DNA from: Actinomyces sp. oral taxon 171 str. F0337
GTDB taxonomy: Bacteria > Actinomycetota > Actinomycetes > Actinomycetales > Actinomycetaceae
DNA length: 64,000 nt
Direction: 5' to 3'
Assembly: GCF_005696555.1 (NCBI RefSeq)
Contig: NZ_CP040005.1
Location: forward strand, 2,542,001-2,606,000
The translations under genes were made by a program, and so were the position numbers. Positions 39,817 to 49,888 of the stretch are shown here, piece by piece. The notes beneath the pieces are model-generated. The model did not search any database. It was not told where the DNA came from and saw only the letters and a program-made list of their open reading frames with translations. Position 1 is the stretch's first letter, and every line of letters starts with the position of its first letter.

Positions 39817-41229
39817 TCAGGCCACGGCAGTCTCAGTGGCGGACACGGCGGCGGCGCGCACCCGCGGGTCCGCGTCCTTGACGGTGTCGATCCACTCGAT
39901 GAGCAGACCGGCGATGACGAGGAAGACTGCGACGAAGAGCATGGCGTTGACCGGGTGATCGCCGAGCAGGTGCTTGTAAATGGGACCGAAGGTGAGGGTC
40001 TGGATGAACTGGGGGATGACGATCATCATATTGATAACGCCCATGTAGACGCCTCGGCGCTCCTTGCGGATCATCTCAATGGCCATGATGTAGGGTACGC
40101 CCGTAATAGAAGCCCAGGCCACACCAATGCCGATCATGGGCAGGTAGAGGACCGCGGTGTGGCCGGGGCTGCCGATGCGGGTGAGCAGGACCAGGCAGAC
40201 GGCGGCGAGGCACAGCGCCGCGGTGTGGACGTGCTTGGGGCCGATGCGGTTGGACAGTCGCGCCAGGAAGAGGGCGACGACCGTGCAGGAGACGTAGTAG
40301 GCGACCATGAGCCCGGTGGCGAAGCCGGAGGCGTTGTTGAAGGCCTCGGTCTTGGCGTACCCCGGGTCGGACAGGTTCACGCCGAAGTAGGTGACGGCGC
40401 ACATGAGGCCCAGGTACTGCCAGAAGACGTTCATGGCGTACCACTGGAAGAGGTAGACCAGGGCCATCTTCTTCAGGCCGCGGGGCATCTCGACGATGGC
40501 GACGCCGATGTCCTTGACGAAGCCGAAAGGGCCCTCCTCCCGCTTCTTGCGCTCGAGCTCGACCAAGCCCTCCGGCGTGGGCGGCAGCTCCTTGGTGGAG
40601 AGCACCGAGATGAGCACCGAGCCGATGGAGCACACCGAGCCCACCATGAAGGCGCCGAAGACCCAGTAGGGGATGCCGGCGGCGGTGGCGCCCGCCAGGG
40701 TCTTCTCCAGAACGACGAGGGTCCCGGCGGCCAGGGCCGAGCCGGCGCCGATGAACAGGGACTGGGCGAGGAAGCCCTTGGCGAGCTGCTTGGACGGCAG
40801 GCGGTCGCCGATGAAGGCCCGGTAGGGCTCCATGGCCGTGTTGTTCGAGGCGTCCAGCAGCCACAGGCACAGCACCGCCATCCACACGGCGGTGACGAAG
40901 GGCATGAGGAACAGGAACACGGAGCAGCCGACGGCCCCGATCAGGAAGAAGGGCTTACGGCGTCCCCACTTCTCGCTCCAGGTCCGGTCCGAGAGCGCCC
41001 CGATGAGCGGCTGGACGAGCAGGCCGGTGACGGGTCCGGCCAGATTGAGGATGGGGATCTCGTCAGCGGAAGCCCCGAGGAACTGGTAAATGGGCGACAT
41101 GGCGTTCTGCTGCATGCCGAAGGAGTACTGGATGCCGAAGAATCCGACGTTCATCAGCAGGATCTGAGCAGTGCTCATCATGGGCTTGTGCGCGATGTCC
41201 GCCGCGCTATTCTGGGAAGTCTGTGCCAT
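39817..41229 (-). CDS. GPH/SLC45-type sugar:cation symporter (MFS)
   Basis: 470 aa with 12 predicted helices. MNVGFFGIQYSFGMQQNAMSPIYQFLGA and QPLIGALSDRTWSEKWGRRKPFF match the SLC45/GPH sucrose-maltose transporter group, with the R-W-G-R-R-K-P/R loop intact. It likely takes up a di- or oligosaccharide with protons. The PelF/GHL15 operon lies upstream on the same strand and usp downstream. An AACGTT-centred dyad about 140 bp upstream may be a LacI-type operator. Substrate unproven. Confidence 0.85.
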   Translation of the reverse strand: MAQTSQNSAADIAHKPMMSTAQILLMNVGFFGIQYSFGMQQNAMSPIYQFLGASADEIPILNLAGPVTGLLVQPLIGALSDRTWSEKWGRRKPFFLIGAVGCSVFLFLMPFVTAVWMAVLCLWLLDASNNTAMEPYRAFIGDRLPSKQLAKGFLAQSLFIGAGSALAAGTLVVLEKTLAGATAAGIPYWVFGAFMVGSVCSIGSVLISVLSTKELPPTPEGLVELERKKREEGPFGFVKDIGVAIVEMPRGLKKMALVYLFQWYAMNVFWQYLGLMCAVTYFGVNLSDPGYAKTEAFNNASGFATGLMVAYYVSCTVVALFLARLSNRIGPKHVHTAALCLAAVCLVLLTRIGSPGHTAVLYLPMIGIGVAWASITGVPYIMAIEMIRKERRGVYMGVINMMIVIPQFIQTLTFGPIYKHLLGDHPVNAMLFVAVFLVIAGLLIEWIDTVKDADPRVRAAAVSATETAVA

Positions 41230-41365
41230 AGGTCATCCTTGTCCTGGGCCCTGTGGAACTCTGTGGACGCCGCCCGAGACGGACGCCGCACTTCCTGCCC
41301 GAGAGAACGCTGTACGGGACGGCGGGGATCTCAGGAAGTCAAGCAGGTCAATGATCCACCCAACA

Positions 41366-41381
41366 TGACTAACGTTTGACA
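41366..41381 (-). promoter_or_regulatory. LacI-family-like operator upstream of the GPH transporter
   Basis: TGACTAACGTTTGACA is an imperfect palindrome (12 of 16 positions symmetric) centred on AACGTT, the core typical of LacI/GalR-family operators for sugar genes. It lies between the GHL15 stop and the transporter. No LacI gene is in the window. Confidence 0.4.
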
Positions 41382-41431
41382 GGTCTTTAGTCCCATTATC
41401 GGATCTCGCACGAGCCGGACCGGGTCATGAC

Positions 41432-42541
41432 TCAGGCACGCAGGGCAATCATCCCACGATGCGCGCTGAGGCGCACCTCCAGAGCCAGCGCCTCACCGTC
41501 CGGGTCCCCGGTGGGCCCCGGTGACCTGAGGCCCGCCGGGAGACGCACGGTGCCGCCTCCCTCCCCGCTGAGCACGACGGCGGCCAGGCCGCCCTCGAAC
41601 TCGCGCACCCAGGCGCCCCCACTGCGCCGGGGCCCGCCGAGCGGCCGACCCAGGTCGGCGTCGAGGGCGGGGAACCAGGGGGTGCGCGAGTAGTCGTCAT
41701 GGCCGGTGGCCGTGTAGGCGCCCTCCCCTCCGCCGAAGACCCAGAAGGCCGCCAGCCCGTAGAGGCCGGGGGACGTGCGGGCGCCGGCCATGGAGCCGCC
41801 GCCCCCGCCGTCGGGCGTGCGCACGATGGACAGGCCCGGCCCTCGCAGCTCGTGGATCTGGGCCAGGGCCGTGGCCTCATCGAAGAGGTGGTTGTCCCCC
41901 CAGCCCAGCCAGCACTCGTCGAAGCCGCCGCCCCAGGCGGAGTGGCGGTCCCAGCGGCCGGGTTCCCGGCGGGCCTCGGCGACGTTGGGGATGAGGATCT
42001 TGCCGACGGCGTTGAGGCCGGCCCCGACCTGGTCCACGAAGGTGTTCAGCTCGGCGCGCAGGGCGGCGGTGTCGGCGACGGTCTCCAGCGGGAGGTTCAG
42101 GTCGTAGTAGTCGTCGAAGACGTCGTTGTCCGCCATGATGCCGTCGAAGGCGGTCTCGGCGGTGGCCTGGCAGACCTCCTCCACCCAGCGGGCGCGGTAG
42201 TCGGGGTCCCACACGCGGGCCTGGAAGTGGCCGGGGTAGGTGTTCCACTCGACCAGGTCGCCGTTGTCACGCCTGGCGAGCCAGCCGCGGCGTCGGGCCT
42301 CGCGGTAGGACAGCCCGGAGGCGCGCATGGAGTCCGGCTCGAAGTCTCGCGTGGAGGACAGGCACCGGTAGGCCAGGACCGTCATGTCCGGTCGCGCCTC
42401 CTTGAGGCGGGCTGCTGCCTCGGTCTCCCAGGGCTGGAGGATCGCGGCCCGGTAGTGGGCGATCGCGAAGTCCAGCTCCCCGGGCTCGAGCGGGTTTCCG
42501 TAACGGATCCAGGCTCCGACGCCGCCAGTGCTGCTCCTCAT
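41432..42541 (-). CDS. GHL15-type putative glycoside hydrolase
   Basis: 369 aa. The fold cues (IAHYRAAILQPWET, MTVLAYRCLSSTRDFE, WNTYPGHFQARVWDPDYRARW, FDGIMADNDVFDDYYDLN and GGGFDECWLGWGDN) follow a TIM barrel of the hypothetical glycosyl hydrolase 15 family; Asp and Glu in these strands are candidate catalytic residues. The C-terminal 120 residues form a beta-rich domain. Its ATG overlaps the PelF stop (ATGA), so it is translated from the same message and probably trims or releases the polymer made by PelF/PelG. No signal peptide is seen, so where it acts is unclear. Confidence 0.75.
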   Translation of the reverse strand: MRSSTGGVGAWIRYGNPLEPGELDFAIAHYRAAILQPWETEAAARLKEARPDMTVLAYRCLSSTRDFEPDSMRASGLSYREARRRGWLARRDNGDLVEWNTYPGHFQARVWDPDYRARWVEEVCQATAETAFDGIMADNDVFDDYYDLNLPLETVADTAALRAELNTFVDQVGAGLNAVGKILIPNVAEARREPGRWDRHSAWGGGFDECWLGWGDNHLFDEATALAQIHELRGPGLSIVRTPDGGGGGSMAGARTSPGLYGLAAFWVFGGGEGAYTATGHDDYSRTPWFPALDADLGRPLGGPRRSGGAWVREFEGGLAAVVLSGEGGGTVRLPAGLRSPGPTGDPDGEALALEVRLSAHRGMIALRA

Positions 42542-44964
42542 GCTCCTCCTCGGTCGGCGCGGGCACCGGCCTGCTCACCGGCGCCGCCCTGACGGTAGAT
42601 CTTGTTGTAGGAGGCGTTGACCTTGACCAGGTCGTAGGCCGCCTCCACTCGGCCGCGGGCGTTGAGGCTCAGACGCTCGTAGAGATCGACGTCGGAGATG
42701 ACCTCCTGGACCTTGTCCGCCATGACGGTGGGGTCGCCGGGCTCGATGATGATGCCGCAGGGGTCCCAGGTCTGCCCGTCGTCGGTGACGATCATGTCCT
42801 CGACGACGGAGCGCACGGCGCCGACGTCGGTACTCACCGTGGGGATGCCGGCGCCCATGGTCTCCAGGGAGACGACCGGCAGGCCCTCGTTGTAGCTGGG
42901 CAGGACGAACAGGTCGAACTCGGGCAGGAGCTCGCGGACCTTGACGGTCCCGCGAATGGTGATGACGCTCTCCAGGCCCTGCTCGACGATGCGGGTGAGG
43001 CACTGCTCGAAGTAGGAGGGCATGTGCTCGGTGGGCCCGCACACGTCCAGGTGGATGTTCAGGCCCCGGTCCACCATGAGGCGCACCGAGTCGATCATGT
43101 CCAGCAGGCCCTTGATGGGCACGACGCGGGCGATGTACACCAGCTTCCACAGGTGCTTGTCCGCGCCCTCCTTCTTGATCTCCTCGATGGCGGCCAGGCG
43201 CGCGACGTAGGAGGCGTCGAACTCCGAGGTGACGATGCCGTTGGGGATGACGATGGCGCGCCCGGCGTCGCCGCCGAGCTCATTGGCCTCGGTGATGGCC
43301 CGCGGGTAGAGGTAGGTGGAGGCGTAGGCGTAGGGGTAGCACAGGCGCCCCATCTCCAGCCACCAGGCCATCCACATGCGCTCGCGGCCGGTGACGTCGA
43401 AGGTGCGGTAGTCGGTGAGCCTGATGTTGAGGTCCAGCCTGCGTTCCAGGAGGGTGTTGACGGTGTCGCGCACGTAGAGGTTGTGCTCGGTCAGCAGCAC
43501 CTTGGTACCGTGCTCGCGGGCGGCGTTGACGCCGAGCAGCATGGCGTAGCCGGTGGTGTGGGCGTGGTAGACCTGGGCGCGCGGGACCGGCTCGGCCAGG
43601 ACCGCGTAGGCCAGGGAGAAGAAGTCGCGCAGGCACCAGAAGACGTCGGTCATCGACATCCCCAGGTCCGGCATCATGTCGTGGTAGGCCTCCATGAACT
43701 CGCGCGTGCCCAGGATCGCCCAGACCGGGTAGCGGCGTGAGGCGCTCAGGCCCTCGCTGATGATGTCCCACAGCGGCTCGGTCTGGCCGTCCTGGGCCAG
43801 GGAGAGCATGGCGCCCAGGATGCGCCGGGACAGCTCGCGGCGCTGGCGGCGGTTCATGCGCAGGTCGCGCGGGCGGGCGCGCAGGAAGTCCTCCTGGTGC
43901 TCCTCCATGGACAGGTAGAGGACCCTCACCCAGGCGACATTGTCCGGCATGCCGTAGAGGTCCTTGAGCGGCGAGTGGGAGTCCCAGGTGATGTGGATGA
44001 TCCCGAAGGTGAGGTCCGGGTTGCCGGTGATGATGTCGTGGACCACCGCGGAGACCCCGCCCTTGAGGTAGGGGTAGGTGGACTCCATGACGATGGCGAC
44101 GTCGACGTCGGCGTACACGCCGTCCTCGGGGACGCCGTCGGGCAGGGCCCGGGCACCGGCCTCAGGCTCCGGCTCCTCGGAGAGCTGAAGCAGCTCGGCC
44201 GCACCGGCGGGGGCCTCCTCGTCGTCAGTCTCCTCCTCGGCGACCTGCTGGGACAGGGGGATCGCGGCGGCGTGAGAGGCGGCCGAGGCCACGGACTCCC
44301 AGGCGATGGCCGTGGGGGCGGGGGGCCGCGCAGGGTGTAGGGGCTGCTGGGGCTCCGGTCGGTCCGGCTCCTGCGGGATCGACTCGGCGGGGGCCGAGGG
44401 CTTGCCGTGTACCGGGGGTGCGGACTGTACCGGGGCGGCGGCGCCGGTGGCATCGGGGGCCGGCGAGGCGGCGGAGCGGGGTGCGGTCGGCTCCACCGGC
44501 GATAACGCGGAGGCGGCCGACGCAGCCGAGCTCACGGCACCGAAGATCGGGGAGTCCAGGACGTCGGGGCTCCCCGAGGAGGATGGCTCCGGGCTCTTGG
44601 GACGCGGCTGGACCACGCCGTAGCCGGCGGGGGCCGGGGCCTGGACGACGCCGAAGATCGGCGAGGCAGGAACCTCCGGAGTGGAGGCCGACTCACTGGC
44701 CGGCGGCGTGGCGGGCAGGATGGTGGACGATCCGGCGGAGGGGGTGGCGGCTGAGGGGCCGCTCGGGGCGCTGGCCCCACCGGTGGTGACAACGACGCCA
44801 TAGCCATCGGGGCCGACCTTGACCCTGGGGCCGTTCTCCTGACCCCGGTCACCGATGCCGGGCGCGTCGTCGGGGCTGGGCATCGGGGCGTAGCCACCGG
44901 CCGGTGCCGAGTAGCGCAGCGGAAGGCTCTCCAGGCGGGCGCGGAAGGAGGATGACGAGCTCAC
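42538..44964 (-). CDS. PelF-like GT4 glycosyltransferase with long disordered N-terminus
   Basis: 808 aa. Residues 285-795 match PelF, the cytoplasmic glycosyltransferase that polymerises Pel exopolysaccharide: VDVAIVMESTYPYLKGGVSAVVHDII, AHTTGYAMLLGVNAAREHGTKVLLTEHNLYVRD and the nucleotide-binding FVLPSYNEGLPVVSLETMGAGIP. The first 284 residues are Pro/Ala/Ser-rich and contain repeated short motifs (GYGVV at 55, 115; SPIFGVV and SPIFGAV at 101, 138), which PelF from other phyla lacks. GTG 44964 is chosen because it overlaps the pelG stop as GTGA. Confidence 0.85.
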   Translation of the reverse strand: MSSSSSFRARLESLPLRYSAPAGGYAPMPSPDDAPGIGDRGQENGPRVKVGPDGYGVVVTTGGASAPSGPSAATPSAGSSTILPATPPASESASTPEVPASPIFGVVQAPAPAGYGVVQPRPKSPEPSSSGSPDVLDSPIFGAVSSAASAASALSPVEPTAPRSAASPAPDATGAAAPVQSAPPVHGKPSAPAESIPQEPDRPEPQQPLHPARPPAPTAIAWESVASAASHAAAIPLSQQVAEEETDDEEAPAGAAELLQLSEEPEPEAGARALPDGVPEDGVYADVDVAIVMESTYPYLKGGVSAVVHDIITGNPDLTFGIIHITWDSHSPLKDLYGMPDNVAWVRVLYLSMEEHQEDFLRARPRDLRMNRRQRRELSRRILGAMLSLAQDGQTEPLWDIISEGLSASRRYPVWAILGTREFMEAYHDMMPDLGMSMTDVFWCLRDFFSLAYAVLAEPVPRAQVYHAHTTGYAMLLGVNAAREHGTKVLLTEHNLYVRDTVNTLLERRLDLNIRLTDYRTFDVTGRERMWMAWWLEMGRLCYPYAYASTYLYPRAITEANELGGDAGRAIVIPNGIVTSEFDASYVARLAAIEEIKKEGADKHLWKLVYIARVVPIKGLLDMIDSVRLMVDRGLNIHLDVCGPTEHMPSYFEQCLTRIVEQGLESVITIRGTVKVRELLPEFDLFVLPSYNEGLPVVSLETMGAGIPTVSTDVGAVRSVVEDMIVTDDGQTWDPCGIIIEPGDPTVMADKVQEVISDVDLYERLSLNARGRVEAAYDLVKVNASYNKIYRQGGAGEQAGARADRGGA

Positions 44965-46409
44965 CAGGACATGGCCTTTCCCCAGAAGAAGGAGTACTCG
45001 GGCGCGGCCCACCGCTTGCGGTAGAGCAGCAGCCCCAGCGCACACAGCACCAGGTCGACGCCGGCCAGCGGCAGGTAGGCGTCGGCATCGGCCAGCTTCA
45101 GCAGCAGGGCCGCGGCGATCACCACGTGGATGCCGGACAGGAGCAGGGCAGTGGTCGAGTCACCGATGTGGTCGATCTCGTAGCTCAGGAGCGTCAGCAC
45201 CGTGAACAGGGTCGAGGAGAGGCACACCTCGAGGACCAGCGGAACCTGCTCGGGGGACATGAGCGCCATGGAGCAGACGACGATGATGACACCGGCGGCC
45301 CCGACGACGCAGGCACGAATGAGGCTGGCGTCCAGCAGCCGACGCAGCGTGCGCCCCCGGTCGCGCAGGCTGGCCATGCCCTCACGCTTGAGAACCGTCT
45401 GAAACAGGGCGATCTCGGTGTTGACCCGCGGCGCGGTGACCGCGAAGTAGTAGCAGTAGGCGACGACGGCGGGCTGGAGGCACAGGTAGACCAGCGCCAC
45501 GTCGAAGTCGCGACCGGCGCCCAGGAAGAGGAAGAACTTGTCCGACCACAGCACTCCCCCCAGGATCGCACCCCGAAGCATGTCCTGCACGAGGATGCCG
45601 GTGGCGACCCCGCGGGGCCGCAGGATCCTGCCCAGGGAGCGCCCCATGGACAGGAGCTGACTGAGGGCTCCCACCAGCGGGGGCAGGTACCACCAGGTGG
45701 GCTCGGCGACGAGTGCGACGGCGTAGCAGAGCCAGCCCACCGACCACAGGCGGCGTCGCCCGGCGACGTCGGCGACGATGAGCGACTGGACGAAGACGAC
45801 GTGCAGGAGGAGCAGAGCGGTATGGACGCCCAGGACGTGCGGGTTCCAGCCGGTCACGGCGGCCACGACGAGGATCTCCAGCGCCGTGGGCACGAGCGCC
45901 CACAGGAGCAGTGCCGGCCAGATGGAGCAGTATCGCTCCAGCACCGCCCGCGGACCGCGGCCGATGGAGTCACCCAGGAGCCGGTAGACGGGGGTGCCGA
46001 TGATCTGGCTGAGCCACGGCACCGCCACTGACACACTCAGGACGATGACCGGCAGACCCTTGCCGCTCACCGTGCTGGCGGCCATCTTCTGGGAGACGAC
46101 GGGGAAGCTCAGGCCCAGCAGGATCGCCGGGGACATTCCCAGGAGCATCGCCGCGCCCCAGTGCCAGCGGGCACCCCGAGCGATGCCACCGCGCTTGAGC
46201 GCCCGGGTGGGCGGCGCCGTGATCAGCCCCAGACCGATGAGGACCGTGACGACCAGAACGCCGATGGTGACCTCCACAGGCCAGCCGATCCAGGGCAGCA
46301 CCGCCGTCACCACGCCGACGACCCCCAGGGTCGCAGCAGCGTTAGCGGTCCGCAGTCGCGGAAAACGATGCTGGTGGAAATGTCGCGGTTCGTATCTGAG
46401 TTGGGTCAT
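44961..46409 (-). CDS. PelG-like polysaccharide export membrane protein
   Basis: 482 aa, about 12 to 14 predicted helices, in the PelG branch of the MOP/Wzx-like flippase superfamily. Landmarks are SFPVVSQKMA near helix 4, KFFLFLGAGRDFDVALVYLCLQPAVVAYCYYFAV and ALLLSGIHVVIAAALLL. With PelF it should move the nascent polymer across the membrane. ATG 46409 is chosen because residues encoded upstream are not membrane or domain-like. It is first in the operon pelG-pelF-GHL15. Confidence 0.82.
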   Translation of the reverse strand: MTQLRYEPRHFHQHRFPRLRTANAAATLGVVGVVTAVLPWIGWPVEVTIGVLVVTVLIGLGLITAPPTRALKRGGIARGARWHWGAAMLLGMSPAILLGLSFPVVSQKMAASTVSGKGLPVIVLSVSVAVPWLSQIIGTPVYRLLGDSIGRGPRAVLERYCSIWPALLLWALVPTALEILVVAAVTGWNPHVLGVHTALLLLHVVFVQSLIVADVAGRRRLWSVGWLCYAVALVAEPTWWYLPPLVGALSQLLSMGRSLGRILRPRGVATGILVQDMLRGAILGGVLWSDKFFLFLGAGRDFDVALVYLCLQPAVVAYCYYFAVTAPRVNTEIALFQTVLKREGMASLRDRGRTLRRLLDASLIRACVVGAAGVIIVVCSMALMSPEQVPLVLEVCLSSTLFTVLTLLSYEIDHIGDSTTALLLSGIHVVIAAALLLKLADADAYLPLAGVDLVLCALGLLLYRKRWAAPEYSFFWGKAMSW

Positions 46410-46913
46410 GGGAGTAGCGGCACCAAGAATGCGTGAGCACGCACGGGCGATCCGAGCCGGACACTCAGGCGTCGTGGTCGAGGAGCGCCACGGCAGCCTG
46501 AATGAGGGCGGACAGGTACGGACAGTGAGGACGAGTAGGGCGAAGACGGTTGAGACAGCCCCGCGCAGTGCGGGGTGACGACACCGACCGGCCATGTCCG
46601 AGGGACGACTTTCGACGGATCGTCACTCCACTGTATCCGGCAGAGGACAGACATGAGACACCCAAGCCAAACTCTCAGAACATTCTCTTGTTTCGCTCAG
46701 ATTTTATTCATTTTTCGTTTCCCGCTTCGCCGCATCGCAAACCTCAGAGCCCGTATATATTCACAAGTCCGAACTACGTTCCGCAAAGTGCTGCACCCAA
46801 GATAATGGCCACTACCTGGAAAAATGAAAGCAGAGGCAATGCGGCCCCACCACATCCCCTGTGATTCACACCAACACTCCTTGCAGGCTGAGGCTCCCAC
46901 CGCGTAGCGACGA
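46410..46913. other. Intergenic region with AT-rich island
   Basis: No gene recognised. Bases about 46680-46830 are markedly AT-richer than the surroundings (runs such as TTTTATTCATTTTTCG and GTATATATTCAC). A minus-strand frame there reads SAFIFPGSGHYLGCSTLRNVV, which has no family I recognise. The pelG promoter should lie in the 46410-46660 part. Confidence 0.5.
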
Positions 46914-46950
46914 CGATGGGCCGCAACCCCAGTGGGGTTGCGGCCCATCG
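46914..46950 (-). terminator. Hairpin downstream of clpC
   Basis: A 17-bp perfect stem, CGATGGGCCGCAACCCC with its complement, around AGT, 84 bp beyond the clpC stop. Confidence 0.75.
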
Positions 46951-47033
46951 TATGGAACTGATAAGGGGACTCGGCGCCGGTGCGACACCCGGGCCCCGTT
47001 GGACTCGGCGAGGTCCAGTGAGCCCCAGTGAGG

Positions 47034-49634
47034 TCAGCGTCCGGGCTCGGCGGCCGGTGAGGCGCCGCCGTCACGACTGATCGGCGTCGAGGGGATGCGC
47101 AGTGGGCTGGAGGCCCCTCCACTGCCGCCGGCAGCGGCGTCCTCTGCCTCGCGCAGCGCGGCGACCTCCGCCTCACCCTGTTCCCAGGGCTCGCCACGGA
47201 AGATGAACTCACCCAGGATGGACTCGCCCTCGGCGTCGACGACGACCTTCTGCCCCCGCTCGATCTCCCCGAAGAGGATCTTCTCGCTCAGGGCGTCCTC
47301 GATGTCGCGCTGGATGGCACGGCGCAGCGGACGGGCGCCGAGCACCGGGTCGAATCCGCGCTCGGCCAGGAGGTCCTTGGCAGCCTCGGTCAGCTCGATG
47401 GTCATCTGCTGCTCGGCCAGGCGCTTGTCGAGCCGCACGATCATGAGGTCGACGATCTGGCGCACCTCCTCCTTGGTCAGCTGCGGGAAGACGATGAGGT
47501 CGTCGACGCGGTTGAGGAACTCGGGCCGGAACTGCTGCTTGAGCTCACGGTTGACGTGGGCCTTCATCTCCTCGTAGTCCATGGCACCGGACTCGGTGGA
47601 CTGGAAGCCGGTGGCCACCGACTTGCCGATGTCCTTGGAGCCGAGGTTGGTGGTCATGATGATGACGGTGTTCTTGAAGTCCACCACGCGGCCCTGGGCG
47701 TCGGAGAGGTGCCCGTCCTCCAGGATCTGCAGCAGCGAGTTGAAGATATCCGGGTGGGCCTTCTCGACCTCGTCGAACAGGACCACGGAGAAGGGCCGAC
47801 GCCGCACCTTCTCGGTGAGCTGGCCGCCCTCGTCGTAGCCGACGTAGCCGGGAGGGGCGCCGAAGAGGCGGGAGACCGTGTGCTTCTCGGCGAACTCGGA
47901 CATGTCGAGCTGGATGAGGGCGTCCTCGTCGTCGAACAGGAACTCCGCCAGGGCCTTGGCCAGCTCGGTCTTCCCGACGCCGGTGGGACCGGCGAAGATG
48001 AAGGAGCCACCGGGGCGCTTGGGGTCCTTCAGGCCGGCGCGGGTGCGGCGGATCGACTTCGACAGGGCCTCGATGGCCTTGTTCTGGCCGATGATGCGCT
48101 TGTGGAGCTCGGCCTCCATGTTGAGGAGCTTGGCGGACTCGGCCTCGGTCAGCTTGACCACCGGGATGCCGGTGGACATGGCCAGGACCTCGGCGATGAG
48201 CGCCTCGTCGACCTCGGCGACCTGGTCGAGGTCGCCGGACTTCCAGGCCTTCTCCTTGGCGGCGCGCTCGTCGGCCAGACGGCGCTCGTCGTCGCGCAGG
48301 GAGGCGGCGCGCTCGAAGTCCTGGTCGTCGATGGCGGACTCCTTCTCCCGCTTGACCTGGGCGATCTGCTCGTCGATCTCGCGCAGCTCGGGCGGAGCCG
48401 TCATGCGGCGGATGCGCAGGCGGGCGCCGGCCTCGTCGACCAGGTCGATGGCCTTGTCCGGCAGGAAACGGTCGTTGATGTAGCGGTCGGCGAGCTTGGC
48501 GGCGGCCTCGATGGCCTCGTCGGTGATGACGATGCGGTGAAAGGCCTCGTAGCGGTCGCGCAGGCCGGTGAGGATCCCAATGGTCTCCTCGATGCTGGGC
48601 TGGTCGACGGTCACCGGCTGGAAGCGACGCTCCAGGGCGGCGTCCTTCTCGATCTTGCGGTACTCGTCCAGGGTGGTGGCCCCGATGGTCTGGAGCTCAC
48701 CGCGGGCCAGCATGGGCTTGAGGATGGAGGCGGCGTCGACGGCCCCCTCGGCGGCGCCGGCACCGACGAGGGTGTGGATCTCGTCGATGAACAGGACGAT
48801 GTCACCGCGGGTGCGCACCTCCTTGAGGACCTTCTTGAGGCGCTCCTCGAAGTCACCGCGGTAGCGCGATCCGGCCACGAGCGAGCCCATGTCCAGGGAG
48901 TAGAGCTGCTTGTCGCGCAGGGTCTCGGGGACGTCGCCGTGGACGATGGCCTGGCTCAGGCCCTCGACGACGGCAGTCTTGCCCACGCCCGGCTCCCCGA
49001 TGAGGACGGGGTTGTTCTTGGTGCGCCGGGAGAGGACCTGCATGACCCTCTCCATCTCCTTCTTGCGGCCGATGACCGGGTCCAGCTTGCCCTCGCGGGC
49101 GGCGGCGGTGAGGTTGCGGCCGAACTGGTCCAGGATGGCGCTGCCCGAGGGGGTGCCCTCCTTGGAGGGGCCGCCGGCGTTGACGGTCTCCTTGCCCTCG
49201 TAGCCGGAGAGCATCTGCATGACGGTCTGGCGCACGCTGGACAGGTCCCCGCCGAGGTTGGTCAGGACCTGGGCGGCCACGCCCTCGCCCTCGCGCAGCA
49301 GGCCGAGCAGCAGGTGCTCGGTGCCGATGTAGTTGTGGCCGAGTTGGAGGGCCTCGCGCATGGAGAGCTCGAAGACCTTCTTGCCGCGCGGCGTGAAAGG
49401 GATGTGGCCGGTGGGGGCGGACTGCCCCTCGCCGATGATCTCGATGACCTGGCTGCGCACGGCGTCCAGGGAGATGTCCATCGACTCCAGCGCCTTGGCG
49501 GCCACCCCCTCGCCCTCGTGAATGAGGCCGAGGAGGAGGTGCTCGGTGCCGATGTAGTTGTGGTTCAGAGCCCGCGCCTCGTCCTGCGCGAGCACGACGA
49601 CGCGGCGGGCACGGTCGGTAAAGCGTTCAAACAT
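47034..49634 (-). CDS. clpC: AAA+ ATPase ClpC
   Basis: 866 aa. Two Clp-N repeats ([19 protein letters not shown]; both with [13 protein letters not shown]), first AAA+ with Walker [10 protein letters not shown], a middle UVR-containing coiled region ([25 protein letters not shown]), second AAA+ with [33 protein letters not shown], and a tail ending in Pro/Gly. It unfolds damaged proteins for ClpP. ATG 49634 has GAGGAATTACTG upstream; an in-frame extension to 49730 is not conserved. Expression is likely stress-controlled through the sites at 49775-49817. Confidence 0.96.
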   Translation of the reverse strand: MFERFTDRARRVVVLAQDEARALNHNYIGTEHLLLGLIHEGEGVAAKALESMDISLDAVRSQVIEIIGEGQSAPTGHIPFTPRGKKVFELSMREALQLGHNYIGTEHLLLGLLREGEGVAAQVLTNLGGDLSSVRQTVMQMLSGYEGKETVNAGGPSKEGTPSGSAILDQFGRNLTAAAREGKLDPVIGRKKEMERVMQVLSRRTKNNPVLIGEPGVGKTAVVEGLSQAIVHGDVPETLRDKQLYSLDMGSLVAGSRYRGDFEERLKKVLKEVRTRGDIVLFIDEIHTLVGAGAAEGAVDAASILKPMLARGELQTIGATTLDEYRKIEKDAALERRFQPVTVDQPSIEETIGILTGLRDRYEAFHRIVITDEAIEAAAKLADRYINDRFLPDKAIDLVDEAGARLRIRRMTAPPELREIDEQIAQVKREKESAIDDQDFERAASLRDDERRLADERAAKEKAWKSGDLDQVAEVDEALIAEVLAMSTGIPVVKLTEAESAKLLNMEAELHKRIIGQNKAIEALSKSIRRTRAGLKDPKRPGGSFIFAGPTGVGKTELAKALAEFLFDDEDALIQLDMSEFAEKHTVSRLFGAPPGYVGYDEGGQLTEKVRRRPFSVVLFDEVEKAHPDIFNSLLQILEDGHLSDAQGRVVDFKNTVIIMTTNLGSKDIGKSVATGFQSTESGAMDYEEMKAHVNRELKQQFRPEFLNRVDDLIVFPQLTKEEVRQIVDLMIVRLDKRLAEQQMTIELTEAAKDLLAERGFDPVLGARPLRRAIQRDIEDALSEKILFGEIERGQKVVVDAEGESILGEFIFRGEPWEQGEAEVAALREAEDAAAGGSGGASSPLRIPSTPISRDGGASPAAEPGR

Positions 49635-49774
49635 CAGTAATTCCTCCTCGGCACGTGCTCCGTGCGGGACCGCTCGTCCGGTGGTGGCGAGGGATGTCGC
49701 AGCGCCGCGGAGAGATGGCGCTGAGAGCACGTGCTGACAAGGCTAACCAGCCGGATGCCTTGGCCATGCCCCTG

Positions 49775-49817
49775 TTCGCGGTAGGCGTGAGTAGGCCTTG
49801 AGCCGGGTCGACTCAGC
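49775..49817 (-). promoter_or_regulatory. ClgR-like and HAIR-like sites upstream of clpC
   Basis: TTCGC-N5-GCG (49775-49787) fits the CGC-N5-GCG core of ClgR boxes that activate clp genes in actinobacteria. CTTGAGC-N7-ACTCAGC (49797-49817) resembles the HspR-bound inverted repeat CTTGAGT-N7-ACTCAAG, with 6/7 and 5/7 matches. Both are 140-180 bp upstream of clpC. Confidence 0.5.
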
Positions 49818-49888
49818 CCTGGTTCGCTTGCACAGGCCCAGTCCCTGCCTCGCGGCCAGCCTCCATCGGTCGCGGTCGTCGGGTAGGT

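Noticed and set aside
47556..49640. 694-aa plus-strand open frame
   Set aside because: Antisense shadow of clpC with no domain.
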